A stretch of DNA of 64,000 nucleotides from Pseudomonadota bacterium (GCA_021325365.1 JAJPHF010000058.1:1-64000), one strand, 5' to 3'. Counted from the first letter of the stretch, positions 43,887 to 52,468 are shown. Made by a program: numbers and translations. The notes: generated by a model not told the origin, from the letters alone.

Positions 43887-45047
43887 TTACTGCGGATACG
43901 CCCCGAGCTGCTGGACGGCGTACTGGCAGTAGGTGTCGTCCACGACCTGCTGGACGTCGAGGAGCGGCACGTAGCCCTTGCCGGCGTACCACTCCAGGTC
44001 GTTGGCCAGGGTCTGGAGGTTTACGGAGCAGTTCGGGTTCACGTAGTTCCAGCTCATGTGGTCGTAGAGCGCGGGGTCCTTGACCGCCGTGTTGTTGACC
44101 AGGATCGAGACGATCTCGGCGCGGTTCTGCGCCTTCGGGCCGAACGCCTCATAGTAGTCGCGCAGGCCGCGCGTGTAGGCGACCGCGAAGCGCTTGCCGG
44201 CGTCGGGCCCCGCGGCGTCCATGGTCGTGCCGTACAGGAGCGCCGCGATCTGCGCGCCGGGATAGATCTCCGTCGGGCTCTTCCAGCGCACCCAGATGCC
44301 GCGCGCTTCGCCGAGCGCGATGAACGGCTCGACGCCGAGCGCGAAGTCGACGCTCTTGTTAGCGACCGCCTGGGGGAGGTCGGCAAACGTCATCGTGCGG
44401 GTGTCGATGTCGGCGAGCGTCAGGCCGGCGCTCCGCAGCGCCCGGTCGAGCACCAGCTCGGGCGTCGAGCCGCCGGTGCCCGTGGTGCCGTAGGTCTTCC
44501 CCTTCAGGTCGGCGAAATCCCGGATGCGGCCCGAGTCGATCGTCTCCTTCGCGGCCATGAACATGAACGCGGACGAGAAGCCGTTGGCGGGGTCGGGGCT
44601 CACCTGGCCGCTGTCGGCCACGAGGTGGATGCCGGTGCCGCGCGCGATGGCGTTGAACGTGCCGCCGAGCAGGCCGACGGCCACGGCTTCGACCTGGCCG
44701 GCGGCGAGGGGCGGGATCATCTGGGTGGTCAGCCCCACGTCGACGTACTGCACGTCGAGGCCTTGCTCGGCGAAGTACCCCTTGTCCTGGGCGATGTAGA
44801 TGCCCGCGTTGCCGGCGACCTGCTGACTGCCCACCCGCACGGTAATCGGCGCTTGAGCGGCGCCGGCGGGCGCCGCGGCGGTTGGCGCTGCCGCGGCCGG
44901 GGCGCTGGCGGCGGGCGAGGCGGCCGCTGCGCCCGCCGGCGCGTTCGGTGGCGCGGGCGCCGGCCCCGCGGCGGAGGGCGCACTGCAGGCGACGGTCCCG
45001 GCCCCGAGGAGGGCGACGAGCAGAGCGGCGACGCGCCGGCGCATCAT
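43887..45047 (-). CDS. ABC-transporter-type substrate-binding lipoprotein
   Basis: 386 aa. Lipobox GTVACSAP (Cys near 21), Ala/Pro-rich linker, then ITVRVGSQQVAGNAGIYIAQ opens the NMT1-like fold, with AAGQVEAVAVG and FNAIARGTGIHLVA. AAGGAGG precedes tandem ATGs. It is the third paralog in the same order of features but with a less conserved ligand region. No transporter partners nearby. Confidence 0.9.
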   Translation of the reverse strand: MMRRRVAALLVALLGAGTVACSAPSAAGPAPAPPNAPAGAAAASPAASAPAAAAPTAAAPAGAAQAPITVRVGSQQVAGNAGIYIAQDKGYFAEQGLDVQYVDVGLTTQMIPPLAAGQVEAVAVGLLGGTFNAIARGTGIHLVADSGQVSPDPANGFSSAFMFMAAKETIDSGRIRDFADLKGKTYGTTGTGGSTPELVLDRALRSAGLTLADIDTRTMTFADLPQAVANKSVDFALGVEPFIALGEARGIWVRWKSPTEIYPGAQIAALLYGTTMDAAGPDAGKRFAVAYTRGLRDYYEAFGPKAQNRAEIVSILVNNTAVKDPALYDHMSWNYVNPNCSVNLQTLANDLEWYAGKGYVPLLDVQQVVDDTYCQYAVQQLGAYPQ

Positions 45048-45194
45048 GGATCAGCCTCCTTGCGGGCAAGCGGCTCTCTGGTGGTCCGTATCATAGCATC
45101 GGGCTGCCGGGGGCGCTCGGCGATCGATGCGGTGACTGTGGCGGGGGGGCTCCGATGCTGGGAGGCGGGGCGGCGTGAGGCGAGGAGCGAGGGG

Positions 45195-45698
45195 TTAGGA
45201 GAAGCGCCAGCGGCGCCACCAGGGGCGGGTGCTGGGGTGACCATGTGGCTCGCGGCCGTCGAAGCGGGTGCGCAGGCGCAGCCAGTGGAGCTGCACGGCG
45301 AGCGTCTCCAACACGACCTCGCCATCGGCCGTCGCGCGCACCTCGGACTCGTGGGAGGCGCTGCCAATGCGGGCCTCGATGCGGCAGGCGGCGACGCGCT
45401 GCACGTCGAGAAGCTGACCCGCCGTGCGCAGCAGCACCGACCAGCGCGTCAGCGACCACGCGTCGGGGTTGTGGCGCGACGGCTGCCCGCGGCCGTAGTG
45501 GAGCTGGGCCCGCGAGAGCCGGGCGACATCGCCCCAGGGGTAGATGCGGCACTGGTTGTCGTCGGGGGTCTCGACGGTCACGCCCAGGCTGTCGAGCGTC
45601 AGGTAGGCGCAGCGCGGCCGGCGCACCTCTAGCACGCGCCCGACGGTGCGCAGGGCCTCCTGCAGTGACAGGGCTAGCGTCGGTTCTTGGCTTACCAT
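45195..45698 (-). CDS. Hypothetical protein
   Basis: 167 aa from ATG 45698; not recognised. It is soluble, with repeated beta-type stretches such as CAYLTLDSLGVTVETPD and CRIYPWGDVARLSRAQLHY, and a Trp/Arg-rich C-terminus. The frame could extend to 45827, but that part is encoded by a REP-like repeat and is unlikely to be translated. Confidence 0.55.
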   Translation of the reverse strand: MVSQEPTLALSLQEALRTVGRVLEVRRPRCAYLTLDSLGVTVETPDDNQCRIYPWGDVARLSRAQLHYGRGQPSRHNPDAWSLTRWSVLLRTAGQLLDVQRVAACRIEARIGSASHESEVRATADGEVVLETLAVQLHWLRLRTRFDGREPHGHPSTRPWWRRWRFS

Positions 45699-45784
45699 CA
45701 GGCGCGTACCTGCCGTGCGGTCTGACTCGCCTTGCGCAGCCGGCCGAGAGCAATTTCCTCGGCGCTTGAGGCACCCGGCCGGGC

Positions 45785-45805
45785 GGCAGGGGACGAGCCC
45801 CTGCC
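45785..45805. repeat. REP-like hairpin copy
   Basis: GGCAGGGG-ACGAG-CCCCTGCC, perfect 8-bp stem, preceded by CCGGCCGGGC. Same family as at 146-379 and 32027-32113. It lies just upstream of the hypothetical gene. Confidence 0.75.
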
Positions 45806-45847
45806 CGACGTCGAGGCGGCTGGACACTGCTCAACTAAGCTGCCGGC

Positions 45848-45896
45848 CCAGGTTGGTGTATCAGTTTGGCTTCGCCAAACTGATACACCAACCTGG
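45848..45896. terminator. 23-bp perfect hairpin
   Basis: CCAGGTTGGTGTATCAGTTTGGC (45848-45870) and its exact reverse complement (45874-45896) with a TTC loop. It is the longest perfect stem in the window and AT-richer than its surroundings. It sits downstream of the cysteine dioxygenase gene and could be its terminator, or a small mobile inverted-repeat element. Confidence 0.5.
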
Positions 45897-46037
45897 CCGA
45901 GTGCTTAGGCGCTCAGCGCGCCGTCGCCACGTGAACTATACCGGTGCCGGGTTTAATTGCGCGAGAGGCGACGTACCGCTTCGGCGGCGCGGGCGGCGGG
46001 CAGACAGGCTGCCGAGGCCTGCGCCGCGGGCAGGAGC

Positions 46038-46610
46038 CTAAGCGAGCACGACGACGCTGGTCCGGAACTCCTGCACCACGCCGGTGGCCGGGTCGTACTG
46101 GTGACGCAGCCGGCCGTTCAGGTCGCCGCCGTAGACGTGGATCGAGCACGATGGGTGCGGCGCCTGGTTCGTGATGCGGTGGATCTCCTCGTCGGGCGGC
46201 AGCAGGTGGGTGACGACGCCGGGCAGGTTGACGACCGCACCCGCCGACCGCAGGGCGGCATAGTCGGGGCGCGTGCGGTCGTCGGTGCGCTTGAAGCGCT
46301 CCTCGTGCTCGGCGCCGCGCCAGACGCCGACGAGGCCCCAGGTCGTGTGGTCGTGGATGGGCGTCGCGTAGCCCGTGTTGAAGACGACCGAGACGATGCT
46401 GTAGGCGTCGGCGGGGTGCTTGTGCAGGAGGTACTGCACGGAGCCACCGCGGGGCTCGGCGTAGCGCGCGTCGAGCCAGCGCATGTCGGCGAGCAGCCGC
46501 GCGAGCAGCGGCTTCGCCCGCTCGACCACCGCGCGGTGGTCCGCGCCCTCCTCGGCCACGACGGCGTCGAGATCGCGCGCGAACGCGGCCACATCGTAGG
46601 TGGAAATCAT
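46038..46610 (-). CDS. Cysteine dioxygenase family cupin
   Basis: A 190-aa cupin of the thiol dioxygenase family. The iron site is ATPIHDHTTWGLVGVWRG (HxH) with a later His in IHRITNQAPHPSCSIHVYG. It would oxidise cysteine or a related thiol (such as 3-mercaptopropionate) to the sulfinate with O2. The ATG at 46610 follows AAAGGAG and overlaps the rhodanese stop (ATGA). The pairing points to sulfur-compound breakdown. Confidence 0.87.
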   Translation of the reverse strand: MISTYDVAAFARDLDAVVAEEGADHRAVVERAKPLLARLLADMRWLDARYAEPRGGSVQYLLHKHPADAYSIVSVVFNTGYATPIHDHTTWGLVGVWRGAEHEERFKRTDDRTRPDYAALRSAGAVVNLPGVVTHLLPPDEEIHRITNQAPHPSCSIHVYGGDLNGRLRHQYDPATGVVQEFRTSVVVLA

Positions 46611-48184
46611 GGCTGCTCCTTTACGAGGTTCTCTTCCCACGTCAGGTAGTTCTCCATGTCGGTCCGGGTGCGCTGCAGGGGACCGCTCCAGAGCGTGTGG
46701 CCGAAATCGCCCTGCGCCTCGGCCACCGACACGTCAGCGCCGTCCAGCCCTTCCACGACGGGCAGACCCGCCGCCCGCCAGGCTGGCACGCCGCCCGCCA
46801 GGTAGCGCGCGTCGCCGTAGCCGAGGCCGCGCAGCGTGGCCGCCGCCAGGGCCGCGCGCAGGCCCGTGTCGCAGACCGTCACGACCGACGTGGCGCGGTC
46901 GGGCACCAGCGCGGCGATCCCGAATTCGAGCTTGCCACGCGCCAGCCAACGCGCCCCCGGCAGGTGGCCCATGCCGAACTCGCCGCTGCCGCGCACGTCG
47001 AGCACTGCCACGCGGCCCGCCCGAAGCGCGTCGGCCAGAGCGGGGGGCGCGATGGCGGGGGCGGCCTGCTGGGCGGCCGCCAGACCGAAGACCGTGGGCG
47101 GGGCGTCGCCGGTCGCCAGCGCCTGGCCGTCGGCCGTCCAGGCAGCTATGCCCCCCGCCAGCACGCGCACGTCGGCGAACCCCAGCCGCTGCAACAGCGC
47201 GGCGGCCCAGACCGGCCGCACGGGATCGTCGGCGACCACGACGACCGGCAGCGAGGGGATGGCCAGCCAGTTCTCGTAGTGCAGCGCGAGCTGGCCCGCT
47301 GGCAGCGCGATCGCGCCGGGCAGGTGGCCGGCGCGGTACTCCTCGGGCAGGCGCACGTCCACGACGTAGTGGGGTTGGCGGGTCTGCAGCGTGTCGGGCG
47401 CGACGAAGCGGATGCCCGCGTCGCGGCTCAGGCGGGCGGTGGCCGCGGCGGTCCAGTCGGCGTGCGTCTCGGGCGCCACGGCGGGGCGGCCGCGGCCCGG
47501 CCCCTCCTCCAGCGCGTAGCCGGCCAGGCGCCAGCCCATCGCGCCGTTCAGCAGCGCCTGTACGTTGGGCAGGCCGGCCTCGCGGAGGAGCGCCGCGCCG
47601 AGGATGCCGCGCGTGCGGCCCGCGCACGACACGACGACTGGCGCGTCGGGGCGGTCGAGCAGGGCGGGCACCTCGCGGACGAGCTGGCCGCCCGGCACGT
47701 GGTAGGCGTCGGGCACGTGGCCGCGCAGGTACTCCTCCTCCGTGCGCACGTCCACCACGGTGAGCGGCTCGCCGCGCGCCCGCCGCGCCGCCAGCTCCTC
47801 GGCCGTCACCTGCGGCACGCCGGCGGCCGCGACGCGCTCGCCGTAGGCCTTGCCAGGGACGCCCCAGCCCTCGATCACCAGGCGCCCGCTCGCGCGCCAG
47901 ACGTCCAGCCCGCCGGCCAGCACCCGTGCGTCGCGGTAGCCCATCGCCGCGAGCGTCGCGGCGGCCAGCGCGCTGCGCCGCCCATCGTTGCAGTACAGGA
48001 CTAGCGGCCAGCCCGGATCGGGCACGACGGTCGGCAGGCGCAGCTCGATCAGGCCGCGCGGCAGCGGGGTGGCCCCCGGAATCTGCCCCAGCGCGAACTC
48101 GCCCCGCTCGCGCACGTCGAGCAGCACCGGCGGGCGCTCGCTGGCCCGCAGCCGCTCTAGCTCCGCCGCGTCAATCTCGTGCAT
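46607..48184 (-). CDS. Four-domain rhodanese (sulfurtransferase)
   Basis: 525 aa with four rhodanese-homology domains at about 5-110, 125-225, 255-355 and 375-480. Active-site loops are CNDGRR (domain 1), CAGRTR (2), VADDPVR (3, no Cys) and CDTGLR (4). Three domains should form persulfides, while the third looks inactive. It ends with a short tail (WEENLVKEQP). It is coupled with the thiol dioxygenase just downstream, so it probably handles sulfane sulfur from the same thiol pathway. Confidence 0.9.
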   Translation of the reverse strand: MHEIDAAELERLRASERPPVLLDVRERGEFALGQIPGATPLPRGLIELRLPTVVPDPGWPLVLYCNDGRRSALAAATLAAMGYRDARVLAGGLDVWRASGRLVIEGWGVPGKAYGERVAAAGVPQVTAEELAARRARGEPLTVVDVRTEEEYLRGHVPDAYHVPGGQLVREVPALLDRPDAPVVVSCAGRTRGILGAALLREAGLPNVQALLNGAMGWRLAGYALEEGPGRGRPAVAPETHADWTAAATARLSRDAGIRFVAPDTLQTRQPHYVVDVRLPEEYRAGHLPGAIALPAGQLALHYENWLAIPSLPVVVVADDPVRPVWAAALLQRLGFADVRVLAGGIAAWTADGQALATGDAPPTVFGLAAAQQAAPAIAPPALADALRAGRVAVLDVRGSGEFGMGHLPGARWLARGKLEFGIAALVPDRATSVVTVCDTGLRAALAAATLRGLGYGDARYLAGGVPAWRAAGLPVVEGLDGADVSVAEAQGDFGHTLWSGPLQRTRTDMENYLTWEENLVKEQP

Positions 48185-48252
48185 CGTGCCGTTCCATCAT
48201 CTCACTCCCCCTTCCCGCATCGGGAGGGGGGCCGGAGGGGTAGGTCCGTGGC

Positions 48253-49038
48253 TCACCAGGCCGGCGAGGCGCCGCCGTCCACGTTGATCGCGGTGCCGCT
48301 GATAAACGCCGCGCGGTCCGAGAGCAGGTAGGCGATCAGGTCGCCGGCCTCCTCCGCCTCGCCGACACGGCCGAGCGGGATGGCGCGCTTGCGGGCCACG
48401 TCGGCGTAGAACTCGTCGCGTGTCAAGTGAGGAAAGTCGTGCTCCCACTCGGGGTCGTGCTGGCCGCTGCGCACCGTGCCGATGCACACGGCGTTCACGC
48501 GCACGCCGTCCGGGGCGAACTCCTTGGAGAGCGCCTTGGTGAGCGCCAGCCCCGCCGCGCGCGTGACCGTGCTCGGCACCGAGCGCGCCCCGGGCGCCTT
48601 GCCGCCGATCGCCACGACGTTCACGATCGCGCCGCGCGTAGCGCGCAGGGCGGGCAGGCAGAGGCGGACCGTGCGGATCGCGGCCATCAGCTTGATGTCG
48701 ACGTCCGCCTGCCAGTCGGCGTCGCTGACGTCGAGGAAGGCGCGCGCGCCGCTGCTGCCGGCGTTGTTGACCAGGCCGTGCAGCGTGCCGAAGCGCCCCA
48801 GCGCCGCATCCACGAAGCGCTGCACGCCGTCGGCCGTGCTCACATCGGCGGGGACGGCCAGGAGGTCGCCGCCGGGCGCCGCCCGCAGCTCGGCCGCCGC
48901 CGTCTCCAGCCGGTCGGCGTTGCGCGCGCAGATCGCCACCCGCGCGCCCTCGGCCAGCAGCCGCGCCGCCGTCGCGCGGCCAATGCCGCTCGAGCCGCCC
49001 GTGACGCACACCACCTTGCCTGCCAGCCCGAGGTCCAT
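48253..49038 (-). CDS. SDR family protein with altered catalytic motif
   Basis: 261 aa. The Rossmann features are intact (VTGGSSGIGRATA, NNAGSSG, C-terminal GTAINVDGGAS). The YxxxK position reads VPSTVTRAAGLALTK, with Tyr and Lys replaced as in the SDR at 23289. The two also share a VNAVCIGTVRS / VNGVCIGLVRS loop, so they form one subfamily. The shared variation argues for a conserved, different mechanism rather than decay. Confidence 0.85.
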   Translation of the reverse strand: MDLGLAGKVVCVTGGSSGIGRATAARLLAEGARVAICARNADRLETAAAELRAAPGGDLLAVPADVSTADGVQRFVDAALGRFGTLHGLVNNAGSSGARAFLDVSDADWQADVDIKLMAAIRTVRLCLPALRATRGAIVNVVAIGGKAPGARSVPSTVTRAAGLALTKALSKEFAPDGVRVNAVCIGTVRSGQHDPEWEHDFPHLTRDEFYADVARKRAIPLGRVGEAEEAGDLIAYLLSDRAAFISGTAINVDGGASPAW

Positions 49039-49175
49039 CCCGCCTCCCGCGGCCCGCCGCTTCCCGGCCAGCCGCCCGCCATCTCCGCCGGCCCGCCCCC
49101 GGCCGCCCCGGCGCGTCGCCCTTTACTATACGCGGAACCCCGGCGCGCGGGAACCCGGGCCGCTGCGGGGGCCCG

Positions 49176-50219
49176 CTAGTCGGCGACGCAGGCGCGGCGC
49201 ACCAGGTCGCGGCTCACGTCGGCCAGGCGCGCGACGCCGGTGTTGGCCATGGCGATGCGCAGCTCCAGCGCCAGCAGCTCCAGCACGCGCACGACGCCCG
49301 CCTCGCCGGCGGCGCCCAGCCCCCAGCCGGCCGCCTTGCCGATGCAGACGGCCCGCGCGCCCAGCGCCAGCGCCTTGAGCACGTCGGTGCCGCGCGTGAA
49401 GCCGCCGTCGACCACCACCTCGGCGCGCCCGGCCACGGCGTCCACCACCTCGGCCACGACGTCGATCGGCGCGGGCGCGTAGTCGAGCTGGCGCCCGCCG
49501 TGGTTCGAGATGTAGACGACCGGCACGCCGTGCTCGACCGCCAGGCGCGCGTCCTCGGCGGTGGCGATGCCCTTGATGACGAGCGGCAGGGTGGTGGTGC
49601 GCTGGAGCCACGCCACGTCCTTCCAGGTGAGCGACGCCTGCCGCGCGTAGGTGTTGGGAATGTCGAGGCCGCGGCGGGTGGCGTGGCGGTTGTAGCGCGC
49701 CTCGATGTCGCGCTCGCGCCGGCCGTAGGCTGGCACGTCGACCGTCAGGCAGAGGGCCTTGAAGCCCGCCGCCTCGACCCGGCGGATGAGCGCCTCGCCC
49801 CAGGCGTTGTCGCCGCGGAAGTAGAGCTGGTAAACGAGCGGCCCGGTCGCGGCGGCGGCGACCTCCTCGGGCGTGTAGACCGAGACGGTGGTGAGCCACT
49901 GGATCGTGCCCATGCGGCCGGCGGCGCGGGCGAGCGCCAGGTCGCCGTCAGGGTGGACCTGGTCGGTCGAGCCCATCGGCGCGATCATGATCGGGAGGGC
50001 GAGCGGCAGGCCGAGGAAGGTGGTCGTCGTGTCGAGGTGGCTCACGTCGCGCAGCACGCGCGGCCGGAAGACGTAGCGGCCGAGCGCCCGGCGGTTGTTG
50101 CGCAGCGTGGCCTCGGTATCGGCGCCGCCGACGAGGTAGTTCCAGGCGCCCGTGGGCACGGTGCGCACCGCCGCCCGCCGAATCTCCCCCAGCGTCACGA
50201 ACTCGTCTGTCGCCGCCAT
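49176..50219 (-). CDS. FMN-dependent alpha-hydroxy-acid oxidase
   Basis: 347 aa, TIM barrel. FMN-site segments are FRPRVLRDVSHLDT and LPIMIAPMG. The catalytic His lies in VYISNHGGRQLDY, and LVIKGIATAEDA has the FMN-binding Lys. The family oxidises L-lactate, glycolate, mandelate and similar acids. The ATG at 50219 follows GGAGGGGCGAG. It is likely part of the same organic-acid catabolism as the neighbours. Confidence 0.9.
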   Translation of the reverse strand: MAATDEFVTLGEIRRAAVRTVPTGAWNYLVGGADTEATLRNNRRALGRYVFRPRVLRDVSHLDTTTTFLGLPLALPIMIAPMGSTDQVHPDGDLALARAAGRMGTIQWLTTVSVYTPEEVAAAATGPLVYQLYFRGDNAWGEALIRRVEAAGFKALCLTVDVPAYGRRERDIEARYNRHATRRGLDIPNTYARQASLTWKDVAWLQRTTTLPLVIKGIATAEDARLAVEHGVPVVYISNHGGRQLDYAPAPIDVVAEVVDAVAGRAEVVVDGGFTRGTDVLKALALGARAVCIGKAAGWGLGAAGEAGVVRVLELLALELRIAMANTGVARLADVSRDLVRRACVAD

Positions 50220-50328
50220 CTCGCCCCTCCGCGCACGGCCCGGCGCCGCGCTGGACGCTCGGGCCGTTTGCCTGATGGTATAGCCGAGCGGTTGTCGCGG
50301 CAACGTCATCCGCCCTGGGGGCGCGTGC

Positions 50329-50334
50329 TATGAT
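50329..50334 (+). promoter_or_regulatory. Extended -10 promoter of the VapBC module
   Basis: TGC-TATGAT (extended -10) 27 bp before the antitoxin ATG. No clear -35 box is seen. The short distance to the ATG fits autorepression by the antitoxin. Confidence 0.4.
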
Positions 50335-50361
50335 AAACCTGCTTGCAAAGATGGTGGAGCT

Positions 50362-50646
50362 ATGGCAAGAGAGATTCAAGTCGACGTGACCGGTACCCCT
50401 GACCTGCTCCGGCTCGCCGAAGAGGTTAGCGCGACCCGAACCCCCCGCATTCTTAGCCGCGATCACGAGCCGCTCGCGGTGGTCGTACCTATCATCAAGA
50501 CCCGGCGCGGCAGCACGCCCTCGGATGCCGACCTGGCTGCTACTCTTGCCTCGGCTGGAGCTTGGAAAGGGCTCGTAGATGCTGAGGCGCTGAAGCGCGA
50601 GATCAAGGAGGCACGAGGCTCCAGCCGTCCTCCCGCTGAGCTATGA
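50362..50646 (+). CDS. VapB-like antitoxin candidate
   Basis: 94 aa. The N-terminal part (REIQVDVTGTPDLLRLAEEV, then PRILSRDHEPLAVVVP) resembles Phd/VapB-type antitoxins. The C-terminal helix (DAEALKREIKEARG) would wrap the toxin. Its stop overlaps the PIN-toxin start (ATGA), the typical arrangement of such modules. Confidence 0.75.
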   Translation: MAREIQVDVTGTPDLLRLAEEVSATRTPRILSRDHEPLAVVVPIIKTRRGSTPSDADLAATLASAGAWKGLVDAEALKREIKEARGSSRPPAEL

Positions 50647-51041
50647 GGTATCTGATCGACTCGGATCTCGTGGTTGACTGGCTCAACGGACATCCGTCTA
50701 GTGTTACCTTTCTGACACCGCTATTCTCCCAGGGAATGGCGCTGAGCATCCTGACGTACTCGGAGATTTTCGAGGGCATCTACGGCGGGCAGGACCCTAG
50801 GCGAGAGCAGATCGCGTTTCAAGCCTTCCTCCGCAGTCTGAAGGTGCTCTCCATCACCCGTGCGGTGGCTCGCCGCAACGCGCAACTCCGCCGGCACCTG
50901 CGAGATCAGAGGCGGCCGCTCGTTCATCGAGCGCTAGATTTGCTCATCGCGGCCACCGCGCTGGAGTATGGTCTGGTACTTCTCACGCGTAATCGGAAAG
51001 ACTACACCGACGTTCCTGGGCTGACTATCCTCAGCCCGTAG
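50643..51041 (+). CDS. VapC-type PIN-domain toxin
   Basis: A 132-aa PIN ribonuclease. It has acidic residues in YLIDSDLVVDWLNG, a Glu in SILTYSEIFEGIYGG and the later HRALDLLIAATALEYGL and LLTRNRKDY, giving the usual D-E-D-(D/N) set. It is expected to cleave RNA when free of antitoxin. Translationally coupled to the VapB-like gene. Confidence 0.85.
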   Translation: MRYLIDSDLVVDWLNGHPSSVTFLTPLFSQGMALSILTYSEIFEGIYGGQDPRREQIAFQAFLRSLKVLSITRAVARRNAQLRRHLRDQRRPLVHRALDLLIAATALEYGLVLLTRNRKDYTDVPGLTILSP

Positions 51042-51267
51042 CAGGCTGCAAGCTCGCTCGGCGTGCGGACGAAATACGGCCGTCCTCATTGATGATTAAG
51101 GCGAGGCGGTATAGGCGCGGAAGGCGCAGGCCGGGCGGAAGCCCAGGCAGCGGTAGAGGGCGGCGCCGACGGGGGAGGGGTTCAGCGCGGCGGCTGCACA
51201 GTCGCGTGTCGCGTCCCAGCGGCCCGGCTCAGTCTATGCCGGCGCGGGGCGCGGGGCCAATCAATGG

Positions 51268-51309
51268 CCCGGGGACGCGGGGGGCTAGCCAGGCCCCCGC
51301 GTCCCCGGG
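51268..51309 (-). terminator. 16-bp GC hairpin after the lipoprotein gene
   Basis: CCCGGGGACGCGGGGG and its exact reverse complement flank a 10-nt loop, 16 bp beyond the stop of the minus-strand lipoprotein gene (51326). It probably ends the operon at 51326-54115. There is no T-run. 51042-51267 shows nothing else. Confidence 0.6.
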
Positions 51310-51325
51310 CGGCGCGAAGACGGGA

Positions 51326-52465
51326 TCAGTAGGGGCCGAGGTAGCTGGCGGCGTAGTCGGCGAACGAGAGGTCGACGACTTGCTCGGCGTCGACGGGCTG
51401 CTTGAGGAGGCCCTCGTCCTGGTAGAAGCGGATGTCGGAGGCCACGCCGGCCACGCTGAACTTGCCGTTCGGGTCGAGGCCGGGCGCCACGATGCGCGCG
51501 TAGGCCGGGGCGTCGATCCCCTTGATGTTCTTCACCAGGATGTCCACGACGGCGTCGCGGCCCCGGTTGCGCTTAAAGGCGTCGTTGTAGTCGCGCACGC
51601 CCTTGAGGTACGCGATCATCCAGCGCCGCGCCGCCTCGGTCGGCACGAAGGCGGGGCCGTAGAGCACCGCCGCGGTCAGCTGCTCGGGGTAGATCTCGTC
51701 GCTGCCGTGCCAGCGGACCGCGATGCCGTCGTCCACCATCTTGGTGATGAAGGGCTCGATGCCCAATGCCACGTCGATGGAGCCGTTGCGCAGGCCCACC
51801 ATCTGGTCGGGGAAGGCCATCTCGACGATGTTCACGTCGGCGAGCGTGAGCCCGCCCTTCGCGAGCGCCATCGCCATGGTATGGTGGTCGGTCTGGCCCT
51901 TCGCCACGATGGCCACGTTCAGGCCGCGCAGGTCGGCGTAGTCGCGGACCTGGCCGCTGTCGATCAGATCCTTGCGGACCATGAGCGCCATGTAGCCGTT
52001 GCCGGGCGGCTGCGAGCCCTTGTCGGCGACGACTTTGATGGCGATGTCGCGGTTCCAGGCGTTGAACAGGCCGGCGCTGGTGGCGCCCGCGGCCACGTCG
52101 ATCTGGTCCTGGGCGAGCGGCGCGATCATGCGGGCGCCGGCGTCGAAATTGACGTAGTCGACGTCGAGCCCCTGCTCCTGGAAGTAGCCGCGATCCTGGG
52201 CGATGTAGATGCCCGCGTCGGACATGCTGGCGCCAAGCTTGATGGCGAGCCGCACCGGCACGGCGGGGCTGAGCGGCGGCAGCGGTGCGGGGGCGCTGGC
52301 GGCCCCGGCTGGCGGCGCGGGCGCTGGGGCGCTGGCCGCGGCGGGCTGGCTGGGCGCGCTGCTGGCGGGCGCCGGACCACCGGTTGGGGCGGCCGGCCGG
52401 GCGCAGCCGCCGACGACGAGGAGCAGGCCGCCGAGGATCAGGCCGAGCGACCGACAGGCATTCAT
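51326..52465 (-). CDS. ABC-transporter-type substrate-binding lipoprotein
   Basis: 379 aa. Lipobox VVGGCARP (Cys near 21), Ala/Pro linker, NMT1-like domain with VRLAIKLGASMSDAGIYIAQ and DQIDVAAGATSAGLFNAWNR. AAAGGGTGAG precedes the ATG. It is last in an operon with a GlcG-like protein, a Rieske protein and a heme-oxygenase-fold enzyme, so its ligand is probably the compound processed by them. Confidence 0.9.
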   Translation of the reverse strand: MNACRSLGLILGGLLLVVGGCARPAAPTGGPAPASSAPSQPAAASAPAPAPPAGAASAPAPLPPLSPAVPVRLAIKLGASMSDAGIYIAQDRGYFQEQGLDVDYVNFDAGARMIAPLAQDQIDVAAGATSAGLFNAWNRDIAIKVVADKGSQPPGNGYMALMVRKDLIDSGQVRDYADLRGLNVAIVAKGQTDHHTMAMALAKGGLTLADVNIVEMAFPDQMVGLRNGSIDVALGIEPFITKMVDDGIAVRWHGSDEIYPEQLTAAVLYGPAFVPTEAARRWMIAYLKGVRDYNDAFKRNRGRDAVVDILVKNIKGIDAPAYARIVAPGLDPNGKFSVAGVASDIRFYQDEGLLKQPVDAEQVVDLSFADYAASYLGPY

Positions 52466-52468
52466 GGC

